A stretch of 41,021 nucleotides of DNA, from contig PGYL01000018.1 of NCBI GenBank assembly GCA_002839645.1, positions 1 to 41,021 of the forward strand, in the 5' to 3' direction. A program made the translations under genes and the position numbers. Position 1 is the first letter of the stretch. The number at the start of each line of letters is the position of its first letter. The stretch is from Methanomicrobiales archaeon HGW-Methanomicrobiales-2 (lineage in GTDB: Archaea; Halobacteriota; Methanomicrobia; Methanomicrobiales; Methanoculleaceae). The notes below the pieces were generated by a model. It had not been told where the DNA came from and did not search any database. It saw only the letters and a list, made by a program, of their open reading frames with translations. Positions 9,189 to 19,606 of this stretch are shown here, one piece after another.

Positions 9189-10469
9189 TCACGGCTCCAT
9201 CCGCTCCTGCGGTGCTTTGAGGATATCCCGCACCATCTTTACGGCGCAGAGGTCGCCGCACATCGAGCAGGTCTCGATCTCCCCGTCCCGCTCATGGATG
9301 CGCCGTGCCTCTTCCGGGACGAGTGCCGCCTCGAACTGCTTCTCCCAGTCGAGCGCCCGGCGTGCCTCCGCCATCCGTATCTCGCGGTTCTTCGTTTTCG
9401 CGGCGGTGCGGGAGAGGCTCCCGACGTGCGCCGCAATCCTCGCCACCCGCGTCCCCTCCACGATGTCGTCGAGGTCCGGTAGTGCCAGGTGTTCGCTCGG
9501 CGAGACCATGCAGAGGAAGTCGGCGCCGTGCATGCAGGCGATCACGCCGCCGATCGCCCCCACCACATGGTCGTAGCCCGGCGCCACATCGGTCACGAGC
9601 GGTCCGAGCAGGTAGAGCGGGGCGCCGTCGGTCAGTTCCTTGAGCATCCGCACGTTGTAGCCGATCTGGTCGGCCGGGATATGCCCCGGCCCCTCGATCA
9701 TACGCTGCACCCCGGCGGCGAGTGCCTTCTTCGCCAGGTGCCCGAGCGTCAGGTACTCGGTCGTCTTCGCGAGGCGGCCGGCGTCCACGAGCGCACCCGG
9801 GCGCATCCCGTCGCCGAGGCTCACGACCACATCGTGCTCGGCGAGGATCTCGAGCAGGTAGTCGTACTCGGCATAGAGCGGGTTCTCTTCGCCGGTCGCG
9901 GCCATCATCGCCACGTGGAAGGCCCCGCCCCGGGAAACGACGCCCATCGTCCGTGGGTCGGCCTGGAGCGACGCGAGGGCGTCGCGGTTCACACCGCAGT
10001 GCAGGGTCAGGAAGTCCACGCCCTGCCGGCAGTGCTCCCGGATCACCTTAAAGAGCAGGTCGGCGTCGACGTCCGCGGCAGCCCCCGCCCGCCGGACCGC
10101 CTCGTAGATAGGGACCGTCCCGACGGGCGCGTCGAGAGCGAGGATTCGGCGCCGGATGCGGGGGAGGTCGCCTCCGGTCGAGAGGTCCATCAGCGCGTCC
10201 GCCCCCTCGCGGAGGGCCGCTTTCGCCTTCTCGATCTCGAGGTCCTCGTCACACCGGGTGCCCGACGTGCCGATGTTCACGTTGACCCGGACCCTGCAGC
10301 CCTCCCCGATGGCGCAGAGCCGGTGTGACCGTACGGGGTTCGCTGGAATGACAATCCGCCCACGGGTGATGGCCCGCGCGGCGTGGTGCCCGACGAGGTC
10401 CTCCTCCCGGGCAATCGTCTCCACCTCCGGGGGGACCCCGCGCAGGCACGCAGAGATCAGGGTATGCAT
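9189..10469 (-). CDS. thiC: Phosphomethylpyrimidine synthase
   Basis: ThiC rearranges aminoimidazole ribotide to the hydroxymethylpyrimidine phosphate of thiamine, using a radical SAM mechanism. This is the short archaeal form, 426 residues from MHTLISACLRGVPPEV. Motifs include GRIVIPANPVRSH, VNVNIGTSG, MDLSTGGDLP, TLHCGVNRDAL and MIEGPGHIPADQIGYNV. The C-terminal cluster-binding region is CSMCGDLCAVK, i.e. cysteines spaced 2 and 3, as in archaeal members. Further in-frame Met codons at 10478 and 10493 could also be starts, but this one matches family N termini. The divergent MBL gene begins 34 bases away, leaving almost no room for two separate promoters. Confidence 0.95.
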   Translation of the reverse strand: MHTLISACLRGVPPEVETIAREEDLVGHHAARAITRGRIVIPANPVRSHRLCAIGEGCRVRVNVNIGTSGTRCDEDLEIEKAKAALREGADALMDLSTGGDLPRIRRRILALDAPVGTVPIYEAVRRAGAAADVDADLLFKVIREHCRQGVDFLTLHCGVNRDALASLQADPRTMGVVSRGGAFHVAMMAATGEENPLYAEYDYLLEILAEHDVVVSLGDGMRPGALVDAGRLAKTTEYLTLGHLAKKALAAGVQRMIEGPGHIPADQIGYNVRMLKELTDGAPLYLLGPLVTDVAPGYDHVVGAIGGVIACMHGADFLCMVSPSEHLALPDLDDIVEGTRVARIAAHVGSLSRTAAKTKNREIRMAEARRALDWEKQFEAALVPEEARRIHERDGEIETCSMCGDLCAVKMVRDILKAPQERMEP

Positions 10470-10503
10470 AAGAACCATTTGCCCGGAAGCCATATTAGTC
10501 TGC

Positions 10504-11106
10504 ATGCCAGTCCGGTGGATCGCGAGCGGCACGACCTACGCCAATTCGTTCGTTTACGGAAACATCCTTGTCGACGCGGGCGTTCCCCCGATGGCGGTGG
10601 AGCCGTATGCGGGGGCGATCGAGACGATCGTCATCACCCATGCCCACTACGATCACATCGCTCATCTCCGGGAGATCGCCCGGATATGCGGCGACCCGAC
10701 CGTCTGCATCCATGAGGCGGACGCGCCCGGCCTCGTCGACGACACCCGGAGCCTCGCCATGCACTTTGGGGCCCGGTCGCCCGGGATCGTCCCCGACACC
10801 ATCCTTCACGACGGTGACCGGATCGGGAGCCTCCGCGTGATCCACACCCCCGGGCACACGCCGGGCGGGATCTGCCTCTATGACGAGGCGGCAAAGGTGC
10901 TCTTCTCGGGAGATACAGTCTTTACCGGCGGATCCTTCGGACGGTACGACTTTCCGGGCGGCGACCGGACAGCACTTGGTGCGTCCATAGAGCGCCTTAG
11001 CACGCTCGAAGTCGTTGGCCTCTACCCCGGGCACGGCGAGCCCGCCCTCCGTGACGGGGGGAGGCATATCGCAGCCGCGCGGGAGGCCCTCCGGTTTTAT
11101 GGATAA
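10504..11106 (+). CDS. Metallo-beta-lactamase fold hydrolase (glyoxalase II-like)
   Basis: 200 residues from MPVRWIASGTTYANSFVYG. The metal-binding signature THAHYDHI (HxHxDH) is near residue 44. HTPGHTPGGICLYD supplies the third His, SGDTVFTGGSFGRYDFPGGD supplies the bridging Asp, and YPGHGEP the last His, so the dinuclear metal site is complete. Substrate is unknown; glyoxalase II-like thioester hydrolysis is the nearest general activity (family knowledge). The DUF123 gene starts inside its last codons (8-base overlap), so the two are probably co-translated. There is no ribosome binding site before the Met, and thiC starts just upstream on the other strand; a leaderless mRNA is plausible. 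Confidence 0.88.
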   Translation: MPVRWIASGTTYANSFVYGNILVDAGVPPMAVEPYAGAIETIVITHAHYDHIAHLREIARICGDPTVCIHEADAPGLVDDTRSLAMHFGARSPGIVPDTILHDGDRIGSLRVIHTPGHTPGGICLYDEAAKVLFSGDTVFTGGSFGRYDFPGGDRTALGASIERLSTLEVVGLYPGHGEPALRDGGRHIAAAREALRFYG

Positions 11107-11548
11107 AGGAGTCTACGCCCTCGTCCTCGAAAACCCACGGTGCGAAGCCCGCATCGGTGCCCTGGGACCGCGGGAGTTTGCCGCAGGCCGACACGTCTAC
11201 ATCGGTTCGGCGCAGGGAAGTGGTGGCCTCGCCCGGGCAGACCGGCACGTGAGGCTCGCCCTCCGCCGCGACCGCCCTCCCCGGTGGCACATCGACTACC
11301 TCCTCCTCGACCCGCACTTCGCGCCTGCCGCCGTCGTCACCGCCGCTACGGACCGGGACTGCGAGTGTGACCTCGCCCGCGCCATCGGTGGGGCACACAT
11401 CCCCGGGTTCGGGTGCAGCGACTGCACCTGCCCCTCGCACCTCTTCTACCGTTCCGGCGACCCGGTCCCGGAGATACTCGCCTGCTTTCGGGATCTCGAC
11501 CTCGATGCCCGGATCACAAGAATCAAGAACGAGGGGAGCGAGCACTAG
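11099..11548 (+). CDS. DUF123 / GIY-YIG-like endonuclease-related protein
   Basis: 149 residues. It opens with MDKGVYALVLENPRC and contains HVYIGSAQGSGGLARADRHV, the 'GxYxYxGSA..GL..R..RH' pattern of DUF123 (COG1833), a Uri-like branch of the GIY-YIG nuclease superfamily. RRDRPPRWHIDYLL is the next conserved block. Cys residues in CECDLA and GFGCSDCTCPSHLFY may bind a metal. The role is not established; a nuclease acting on DNA or RNA is suggested by the fold. The start was chosen from the family N terminus and overlaps the MBL gene by 8 bases. Confidence 0.85.
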   Translation: MDKGVYALVLENPRCEARIGALGPREFAAGRHVYIGSAQGSGGLARADRHVRLALRRDRPPRWHIDYLLLDPHFAPAAVVTAATDRDCECDLARAIGGAHIPGFGCSDCTCPSHLFYRSGDPVPEILACFRDLDLDARITRIKNEGSEH

Positions 11549-11551
11549 GCC

Positions 11552-12103
11552 ATGAATGTTCTCGGTATCTCCGGAAGCATGCGGAAGAACGGCAACACCG
11601 CGCTGCTGGTCACCACCATCCTCGACCGGGTGCGGGAGGCGGGCATCGAGACCGAATACCTGACGCTCGCCGATATGGACATCCGGCCCTGCACCGGGTG
11701 CGAAGCCTGCCGGGAGGCGAAGTGGTGCGTGATGGAGGATGACGACTGGGCCGGTGTGGCACAGAAGATGATCGACTGCGAGGTGCTGGTCCTCGGCGCC
11801 CCGACCTACTACTACGACATCAACGGCCAGACGAAGAACCTGATCGACCGGACCTACTCCCTCTTCCACGACAGGAGGCTTTCAGGGAGGAGGGCCGTGG
11901 CCGTTGCCGTCTGCGCCGACCGGGGGGGCGAGCGCTCCCTGGAGACCATAGAGGGATTCTTAAACGCCCATCAGTTCTCGTACCTCGGCTACGTCTGCGG
12001 CAGGGCCTATGCGCCGGGAGACGTTGTGAAGGACGAGCGGGCAATGAAGAGGGCCGTAGCGGTTGCGGATACGATCGTCAGGTACCTCCGGCCGGAGGAC
12101 TGA
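11552..12103 (+). CDS. Iron-sulfur flavoprotein (NADPH-dependent FMN reductase-like)
   Basis: 183 residues with a flavodoxin-like fold. The FMN phosphate loop is GISGSMRKNGNTALL near the N terminus. A compact cysteine motif follows, C-T-G-C-E-A-C-REAKW-C, spaced 2, 2 and 5, typical of archaeal iron-sulfur flavoproteins that bind a [4Fe-4S] cluster. LGAPTYYYDINGQTKNLIDR is the second FMN contact. In methanogens these proteins are thought to move electrons, with roles in oxygen or peroxide defence proposed (family knowledge). It lies three bases after the DUF123 gene, so it belongs to the same transcription unit. Confidence 0.9.
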   Translation: MNVLGISGSMRKNGNTALLVTTILDRVREAGIETEYLTLADMDIRPCTGCEACREAKWCVMEDDDWAGVAQKMIDCEVLVLGAPTYYYDINGQTKNLIDRTYSLFHDRRLSGRRAVAVAVCADRGGERSLETIEGFLNAHQFSYLGYVCGRAYAPGDVVKDERAMKRAVAVADTIVRYLRPED

Positions 12104-12233
12104 GAAGCCCGTCTCAGCCGGTCATGCTCCCCGGAAAAAAGAGGTCCCGGCGTTGTTGGAGATCGAGGATCCCGGGTACCGCCCGTATACCGGGCTCATC
12201 GGCCGGCGAACGGCTCGTGAGCCCGGCTGGCGG

Positions 12234-12392
12234 TCAGAGCAGCAGCGATATTATCGCGAGGACGATGAAGATGATGACCAGCCACTTGGCGATCGACATC
12301 GACATCCCGGCAATGCCCCGTGCCCCCAATATGGCGAAAACAAGCGCCAGTACGAAGAAGAGGATTGCAAGGCCTACAAGACCGTTTACCAT
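12234..12392 (-). CDS. Small two-span membrane protein, DUF1328-like
   Basis: 52 residues, almost entirely hydrophobic: span one [20 protein letters not shown], a central G-x-x-GIAG loop, and span two [17 protein letters not shown]. The pattern (short N terminus, 'GxxGIAG', second span ending SLLL) matches the DUF1328/YtjA group of unknown function. An in-frame Met 16 codons upstream is rejected. The Met used here has a strong ribosome binding site, GGGAGGAG, six bases upstream, and a TATA-like element lies at about 12454-12467. Confidence 0.78.
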   Translation of the reverse strand: MVNGLVGLAILFFVLALVFAILGARGIAGMSMSIAKWLVIIFIVLAIISLLL

Positions 12393-12436
12393 CTTTTTCT
12401 CCTCCCAATCACCGGCATCCCGCCGGCGTCGAGGAG

Positions 12437-12467
12437 CCACAATTTATTTGTGGATATTTATAATTTT
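12437..12467 (-). promoter_or_regulatory. TATA-like promoter of the small membrane protein gene, with adjacent hairpin
   Basis: On the minus strand AAAATTATAAATAT (12467-12454) is a good TATA element; initiation would fall about 25 bases on, next to the hairpin CCACAA-ATAAA-TTGTGG (12453-12437). The gene starts at 12392, giving a leader of about 40 bases. Confidence 0.5.
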
Positions 12468-12515
12468 CCGGAGGTATCATGGATCCAGGCGAATCGATCC
12501 GGCCCCTCCCGGAGA

Positions 12516-13610
12516 TCAGCCCGGAAGGAGAGTGTAAATCGTTGTCCGCTGCCGGAGCGTCCTCCCGAGGTCCTCGGCCATCCGGCGCATCTCGGCGGGG
12601 TCCAGGTAATCTGTATCCCGGGCGCCCGCCTCCCGGGAGATGCTCTCCTCAAAGAGTGTCCCGCCGAGGTCGTCTGCACCGGAAAGGAGCGCCACCCCCG
12701 CCATCTTCGTCCCGAGCTTCACCCAGGAGGTCTGGATGTGGTCAATGTTATCGAGGAAGAGCCTTGATACTGCAAACATCAGGATATCCTCCCTCCCCGT
12801 CGCCCCGGGCCGGGCGAGCCCCGCCCGATAAAGAGGGGTGTTCTGGTGGATGAACGAGAGGGGAACGAACTCGGTGAACCCCCCGGTATCGTCCTGGATC
12901 TCCCGGAGGACCGCGAAATGCCGGGCCCGGTCCGCCCCGGTCTCGCAGTGGCCGTACATGATCGTCGCCGTCGACCGGATGCCGAGCCCGTGCGCCTCTT
13001 TGATGACCCGGACCCAGGTCGCCGTGTCGATCTTGTCCGGGCAGATCGCCGCGCGGACGCTGTCCACCAGGATCTCGGCCGCCGTCCCACAGAGCGTCCC
13101 AAGTCCCGCGGTCTGCATCGCCATAAGCACCTCCCGGGTGGAGAGACCGCTTCTCTTTGCGGCGTAGGCCACCTCCATCGGGTTGCTCGCGTGGATATGA
13201 GCCCCGGGAGCCTCGTCCCGTATCCAGGAATAGATATCGACGTAGGATTGAGCGTCGAACTCCGGGTGGAGGCCGCTCACCGTGCAAACCTCGGTCACGC
13301 TACGCTCACGTGCCATCCGGGCCTTCTCCCGGACGGTGGCTTCATTGTGGTAAAACACATCAGTGTCGCCCGATTTTCGGGAGAACCCGCAGAACCCGCA
13401 GGCGTTCACGCAGAGGTTGGTCACGTTGATGTTCTGGTTACGGACGTAGGTGACGACATCACCGACCTTCTGTTCGCGGAGTTCGTCCGCGGCGGCGGCG
13501 ATCTCCCAGACGCCCCGGTCGCGTGTCGAAAGAAGGCGCACGGCTTCCTCCTCGGTGAGCCGGTGACCGGCAAGCACGTCGTCAAGTATCTGTCGTAGTG
13601 GTGGCGTCAT
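12516..13610 (-). CDS. cofH: 5-amino-6-(D-ribitylamino)uracil--L-tyrosine 4-hydroxyphenyl transferase (first CofH paralogue)
   Basis: 364 residues from MTPPLRQILDD. CofH is the radical SAM subunit that couples the tyrosine-derived 4-hydroxybenzyl group to 5-amino-6-ribitylaminouracil; CofG then closes the deazaflavin ring of FO, the F420 chromophore. The cluster motif is C-VNA-C-GF-C (CX3CX2C) near residue 69. YVRNQNINVTNLC, TVSGLHPEF, TAGLGTLCGTAAEILVDSVR, STATIMYGHCETGADR and FVPLSFIHQN are characteristic. A GTG 12 codons upstream is an alternative start. A second CofH is encoded 1.5 kb away, and the first part of the two genes is nearly identical in DNA. No cofG is present in the window. 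Confidence 0.93.
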   Translation of the reverse strand: MTPPLRQILDDVLAGHRLTEEEAVRLLSTRDRGVWEIAAAADELREQKVGDVVTYVRNQNINVTNLCVNACGFCGFSRKSGDTDVFYHNEATVREKARMARERSVTEVCTVSGLHPEFDAQSYVDIYSWIRDEAPGAHIHASNPMEVAYAAKRSGLSTREVLMAMQTAGLGTLCGTAAEILVDSVRAAICPDKIDTATWVRVIKEAHGLGIRSTATIMYGHCETGADRARHFAVLREIQDDTGGFTEFVPLSFIHQNTPLYRAGLARPGATGREDILMFAVSRLFLDNIDHIQTSWVKLGTKMAGVALLSGADDLGGTLFEESISREAGARDTDYLDPAEMRRMAEDLGRTLRQRTTIYTLLPG

Positions 13611-13729
13611 AGCCCTCAGCCGTCTCTCCTCGGGGAATAATTTCACTTGGCGCGGTCAGGTCAAGAACCTTCGGGTGCGCCCCGGTGGTGGTGCATACAC
13701 TTATCAGTTCCGGGGGTATCCCGGCACCT

Positions 13730-14044
13730 ATGGCTCAGCAGATCCTATGCCACCAGCGCACAAGACTCAGCTACAAGGACGCATACGGATACGTCATCCC
13801 GGTCGGGAGCACCAGCCTGATGGCCTGGGTGACCGACGAGGGGATGATCGGAACCGTCGGGTTCGATATCGAGGCTCTGGCAAACGCCGGGGTTCCTGCG
13901 GCGATCGTCGGGGTCTCGGAAGATTCCAGCCTGGAGAACCTTGATAGCCTGATGGACGCCGAGGTGAGGGCGGTAAACCTTCCGGCGGTGCAGCGCCGCG
14001 TCGAGGTCGGGATGCCGGGGAGAGAGGCATTAAACAGGATGTGA
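13730..14044 (+). CDS. DUF1805 family protein (YunC-like)
   Basis: 104 residues from MAQQILCHQRTRLSYKDAYG. The glycine-rich ending of YVIPVGSTSLMAWVTDEG and MIGTVGFDIEALANAGVPAA are typical of DUF1805, a small family of unknown function with a YunC-like fold. It sits between the two cofH genes on the opposite strand: divergent from the first and convergent with the second. This placement suggests it was captured during the cofH duplication or is tied to it in function (inference). An in-frame start at 13685 is less likely because the extra residues do not resemble the family. The stop codon lies inside a predicted three-arm hairpin. Confidence 0.82.
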   Translation: MAQQILCHQRTRLSYKDAYGYVIPVGSTSLMAWVTDEGMIGTVGFDIEALANAGVPAAIVGVSEDSSLENLDSLMDAEVRAVNLPAVQRRVEVGMPGREALNRM

Positions 14045-14094
14045 GCGGGCTCCGCACCTTAAATCGGTGCGAACCGGCCTTCGGCCGGGCTCAC
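14041..14094. terminator. Three-arm hairpin between convergent DUF1805 and cofH genes
   Basis: GTGAGC (14041-14046) pairs with GCTCAC (14089-14094). Inside, CGCACC/GGTGCG (14053-14071) and CCGGCC/GGCCGG (14074-14088) form two further stems, giving a three-way junction. Both stop codons lie in the outer stem. It probably ends transcription from both sides (inference). Confidence 0.5.
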
Positions 14095-15188
14095 ACCATC
14101 TCATAGGTCGTCGTCCGCTGCCGGAGAGATCGCGCGAGGTCCGTGGCCATCCGCTGCATCTCGCCCGGGTCCAGGTAGTCGGCCCCTTCGCCGCCGGCGT
14201 CGACCGAGACGTCGTCGCAGAACATCGTCCCGCCGAGGTCGTCTGCGCCGGAAAGGAGCGCAAGCTCCGCCATCTTTGTCCCGACCTTTCCCCAGGAGAC
14301 CTGGATATGGTCGAAGTTGTCAAGGAAGAGCCGGGCGACCGCGACGAGGAGGATATCCTCCCTCCCGGTCGCTCCGGGCCGGGCGAGCCCCGCCCGGTAG
14401 AGGGCGGTATTCTCGTAGAGGAAGGAGAGGGGAACGAACTCCGTGAATCCCCCGGTATCGTCCTGGATCTCCCGGAGGACCGCGAGGTGCCGGGAGCGGT
14501 CCGCCTCGGTCTCGCAGGAGCCGTACATGATCGTCGCCGTCGAGCGGATCCCGAGGTTGTGCGCCTCCCGGATGACCCCAACCCAGGTCGCCGTGTCGCA
14601 TTTCCTCGGGCAGATCACCGCGCGGACACTGTCCACCAGGATCTCGGCCGCCGTCCCCTGCAGGGTCCCGAGCCCCGCCTGGCGGAGCCGCTCGATGGCT
14701 GCGGTGATCGAGACGCCGCTTTGTCCCGCCGCCCAGACGATCTCGTCCGGGCTTGCGGTGTGGATATCCACCCCGGGAGCGACCTCCCGCACGCAGGAGA
14801 TGAGGTCGGCGTAGGAGTCAAGCGTGTAGTCGGGATGCACCCCCGAGAGGAGGCAGATCTCGGTGACGTTCCGCGCCACCGCCGTCCGGGCCTTCTCCCG
14901 AACGGTCGCGAGGTCGTCACAGAACGCCTCCGGATCATCCGCCCGCCGCCCGAACCCGCAGAACCCGCAGAGGTTCTTGCAGATGTTGGTGACGTGGATG
15001 TTCTGGTTACGGACGTAGGTGACGACATCGCCGACCTTCTGTTCGCGGAGTTCGTCCGCGGCGGCGGCGATCTCCCAGACGCCCCGGTCGCGTGTCGAAA
15101 GAAGGCGGACAGCCTCCTCCTCGGTGAGCCGGTGACCGGCAAGCGTATCATCGAGCAGGTCATGCAACGAGTGCGGTATCGTAAACAA
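14091..15188 (-). CDS. cofH: CofH-type 4-hydroxyphenyl transferase (second CofH paralogue)
   Basis: About 365 residues. The cluster motif is C-KNL-C-GF-C (CX3CX2C). LLSGVHPDYTLDSYADL, LGTLQGTAAEILVDSVR, TIMYGSCETEADRSR and FVPLSFLYEN align with the first copy without large gaps. No ATG is available near the conserved N terminus: TTG at 15188 is the best candidate, with AAGGGAG directly before it. A second TTG lies at 15164. Differences from the first copy cluster after the Cys motif (for example QSGVSITAAIERLRQ against RSGLSTREVLMAMQT), which may mean a different substrate or partner. In some methanogens two CofH genes are annotated (family knowledge); why is not clear. Confidence 0.9.
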   Translation of the reverse strand: MFTIPHSLHDLLDDTLAGHRLTEEEAVRLLSTRDRGVWEIAAAADELREQKVGDVVTYVRNQNIHVTNICKNLCGFCGFGRRADDPEAFCDDLATVREKARTAVARNVTEICLLSGVHPDYTLDSYADLISCVREVAPGVDIHTASPDEIVWAAGQSGVSITAAIERLRQAGLGTLQGTAAEILVDSVRAVICPRKCDTATWVGVIREAHNLGIRSTATIMYGSCETEADRSRHLAVLREIQDDTGGFTEFVPLSFLYENTALYRAGLARPGATGREDILLVAVARLFLDNFDHIQVSWGKVGTKMAELALLSGADDLGGTMFCDDVSVDAGGEGADYLDPGEMQRMATDLARSLRQRTTTYEMV

Positions 15189-15207
15189 CTCCCTTGTAAT
15201 TCTGAAT

Positions 15208-15870
15208 TTATTCCTCTTTGCGCCGCGCAAGGACGAAATCGTGGATGAGGATGACGACGATGACGATGACGGCAAACTCCACAAGGTGCAGGGGCAGGTA
15301 CCCGATGAGCGGCACCGCGACGAGGGCTTTGCCGACGATCCAGTCCTTCTTGACCGGCTCGACCACCCCGACACCGGAGATCCGGAGGTTCCCCTGGTCG
15401 ATGTAGGGGTTGTTGTCCCCTTTGGTGATGTAGCCGCCATGGGGATCTTCGTAGTATTGCGCGAGCCCCGACTCCTCCACGGCGGCGGTATCGACGTAGG
15501 TCATCGCCCGGTGGATGATCGGGTGGACGGTATCAGCGCCGTTCGGGCGATAGACGATCACGTTGCCATAGTCCCCGAAAGACGAATCCCCGGCCCGTTG
15601 ACCCTCAGACCAGGTCACGAGACCGCCGAACCGATCCTCATCGACGACGAGCACCAGGTCGCCGACGTTCATGTTCGGGACCATGCTCTCCGACTCGATC
15701 GTGACCACCGCCGGCCAGGTGCCGGCGAAGAGGTAGAGGACGAGGGCGATACCCCCCACGACCGCGACGACCCAGAGGAGGTCCCGGGCGAGAGAGACGG
15801 CCGGGTGATCGCTCTCCCGGAACGCCTGCAGGGCCGATGCTGCACGCTGCAGCCAGGTGGTATCCGACAT
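15208..15870 (-). CDS. Signal peptidase I, archaeal/ER type
   Basis: 220 residues. An N-terminal membrane span (DLLWVVAVVGGIALVLYLF) precedes the catalytic Ser in TIESESMVPNM. The general base is His rather than Lys, in HPIIHRAMTYV, as in the eukaryotic ER enzyme. The conserved Asp box is GYITKGDNNPYIDQ. A C-terminal span, FAVIVIVVILIHDFVLA, ends in a basic tail (RRKEE). It cleaves signal peptides of exported proteins such as the S-layer-like protein encoded at 504-1643. The gene is divergent from polB, with TGTATATGAAGG at about 15893-15904 (minus strand) as a possible TATA region. Confidence 0.93.
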   Translation of the reverse strand: MSDTTWLQRAASALQAFRESDHPAVSLARDLLWVVAVVGGIALVLYLFAGTWPAVVTIESESMVPNMNVGDLVLVVDEDRFGGLVTWSEGQRAGDSSFGDYGNVIVYRPNGADTVHPIIHRAMTYVDTAAVEESGLAQYYEDPHGGYITKGDNNPYIDQGNLRISGVGVVEPVKKDWIVGKALVAVPLIGYLPLHLVEFAVIVIVVILIHDFVLARRKEE

Positions 15871-15977
15871 TGCTCTAAAGAGAATGCTATCCCTTCATAT
15901 ACATAGGTTCTCCGGGATACCCGGACAGGAGATAGGGTACTAAAAAGATAAACCCATATCACCAGGGGGAGAATAAG

Positions 15978-17390
15978 ATGGAGTCCATGCTCGCCAACGC
16001 CGAGATCGTACGCCGGTTCCTTGAGTTGAAACATCAGGTCCATCCCGACGTGGTGAGTTACATCCGCGAGCAGAACGACCCGGCGCTCATCGACCGGATA
16101 GCGGCGGGGGTCCCCGGTGGCACCCTCGTCATCTCGGCCGAGCATATTCCGGGCCTCAGGAAAGTCCGGGACGGGACCCGTTTCCTCGTCGACCCGGAAC
16201 TCGAAGTGATCATGGGGAGCGCCGGGACCACGGGGAGCGTCACCGGTCATCAGGACGCCGTCCACTATTTCCGGGACCGCTACAACAGCCTTTCATCGAT
16301 GATCCGGAGCCGGATGACCACCATGCCGATCGAGGCGCTGGTCAAATCCCCCCATCGCTACCGGGACGAGGAGTGCAACATCATCGGGATGGTGGCCGAT
16401 GTGCGGACGACCGCCAAGGGGCACCGGCTCGTCGAGGTGGAAGACCCCACCGGGACCACCCGGGTGCTCTTCAATAAGGGAAAAGACGATGCTTTCGCGG
16501 AAGCGGAGCGGATCCTCCCCGACGAGGTGATCGGGGTCAAAGGGAAACTCTCCAGCGACGGAGGGCTCTTCTTCGCCGAGCAACTCACCCGTCCCGACGT
16601 CCCCATCAACAACGCCCCGTTCAAGAGCGATCGGCCAGGGAAGGCGGTTCTGATCTCCGATGTCCATGTCGGGAGCAACACTTTCCTCGAAGAGGGGTGG
16701 AACCGGTTCGCCGACTGGCTCCAGGACTCCGATGCCGGCTACCTCCTGATCGCGGGAGACCTTGTCGACGGTATCGGCATCTATCCCGGTCAGGAGAACG
16801 AACTGACGATCAAGAACATCTACGAACAGTATGATGTCTTTGCAGAGATGCTCCGGGATCTGCCCTCCCGGGTCCGGATCGTTGCCGCCCCGGGGAACCA
16901 CGACGTCGTCAGGATGGCCGAGCCGCAGCCTGCGATCCCGCCGGAGTTCACCACAAGGTTCCCGGCAAACTGCACCCTCGTCGAGAACCCCTGCCTGTTA
17001 AACCTCCAGGGCGTCCGGGTCCTGATGTATCACGGCCGGTCGATCGACGATATGATCGGGCTTATCCCGGGAGCGAGTTACGAGCGGCCCGGCGAGATCA
17101 TGGAGGAGATGCTGAAACGCCGGCTGCTCGCCTCCCCATACGGGATGCGGACCCCCATCGCCGCGATGAAGACCGACCGGCTCGTCATCGACCCGCTGCC
17201 CGAGATCCTCCTCACGGGGCACGTCCACATCTGCGGCATCACCCGCTACCGGGGTGTCCTCGGGGTGAACACGGGCACGTGGCAGTCCCAGACGTCGTTT
17301 CAGAAGCAGATGAACATCCACCCCACACCGGCGCGGGCATTTGTCATCGATCTCCAGACACTTCAGCCGGAAGTGATGGATTTCAGCTAA
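15978..17390 (+). CDS. polB: DNA polymerase D small subunit DP1 (3'-5' exonuclease)
   Basis: 470 residues. After an N-terminal helical part and an OB-fold (about residues 120-205: EECNIIGMVADVRTT, VEVEDPTGTTRVLF), a calcineurin-like phosphoesterase domain follows. Its metal-binding motifs are all present: LISDVHVGS, IAGDLVDG, APGNHDVVRM, MYHGRSIDD and LTGHVHICG. DP1 is the proofreading exonuclease subunit that pairs with DP2 (polC, not in this window) in the main replicative polymerase of Euryarchaeota. A strong GGGGGAG lies six bases before the Met. hppA follows 89 bases later from its own promoter. Confidence 0.96.
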   Translation: MESMLANAEIVRRFLELKHQVHPDVVSYIREQNDPALIDRIAAGVPGGTLVISAEHIPGLRKVRDGTRFLVDPELEVIMGSAGTTGSVTGHQDAVHYFRDRYNSLSSMIRSRMTTMPIEALVKSPHRYRDEECNIIGMVADVRTTAKGHRLVEVEDPTGTTRVLFNKGKDDAFAEAERILPDEVIGVKGKLSSDGGLFFAEQLTRPDVPINNAPFKSDRPGKAVLISDVHVGSNTFLEEGWNRFADWLQDSDAGYLLIAGDLVDGIGIYPGQENELTIKNIYEQYDVFAEMLRDLPSRVRIVAAPGNHDVVRMAEPQPAIPPEFTTRFPANCTLVENPCLLNLQGVRVLMYHGRSIDDMIGLIPGASYERPGEIMEEMLKRRLLASPYGMRTPIAAMKTDRLVIDPLPEILLTGHVHICGITRYRGVLGVNTGTWQSQTSFQKQMNIHPTPARAFVIDLQTLQPEVMDFS

Positions 17391-17420
17391 CTATTCACTA
17401 ATTTTCCCGATTGCTTTCCA

Positions 17421-17432
17421 CATATTTAAAAG
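17421..17432 (+). promoter_or_regulatory. TATA element of hppA
   Basis: CATATTTAAAAG stands about 50 bases before the hppA ATG, with AT-rich flanks. Transcription would begin near 17455, just before the GGAGG ribosome binding site. Confidence 0.5.
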
Positions 17433-17479
17433 TGTTGAATACCTTTGTATATGGTACTCAATCGGAGGAATGCAAAGAG

Positions 17480-19504
<2,025 letters not shown>

Positions 19505-19509
19505 TCCCC

Positions 19510-19515
19510 TTTTTT
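19510..19515 (+). terminator. T-run after hppA
   Basis: Six T's follow C's directly after the hppA stop, fitting the T-rich type of archaeal terminator. corA has its own upstream region. Confidence 0.35.
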
Positions 19516-19606
19516 CGAGCCCGATTTCCTGACGGGCGTCCATACCTTCATCCCGCCCGCCGACAACAGTAGAGTGTGAACTCCCGGAGCGGAGGTGACA
19601 GACCAT

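Noticed and set aside
12479-12853. Plus-strand ORF with a good GGAGGT ribosome binding site and an upstream AT-rich stretch
   Set aside because: It is antisense to cofH, and the AT-rich stretch is better explained as the promoter of the small membrane protein on the other strand. The product has no recognisable fold.
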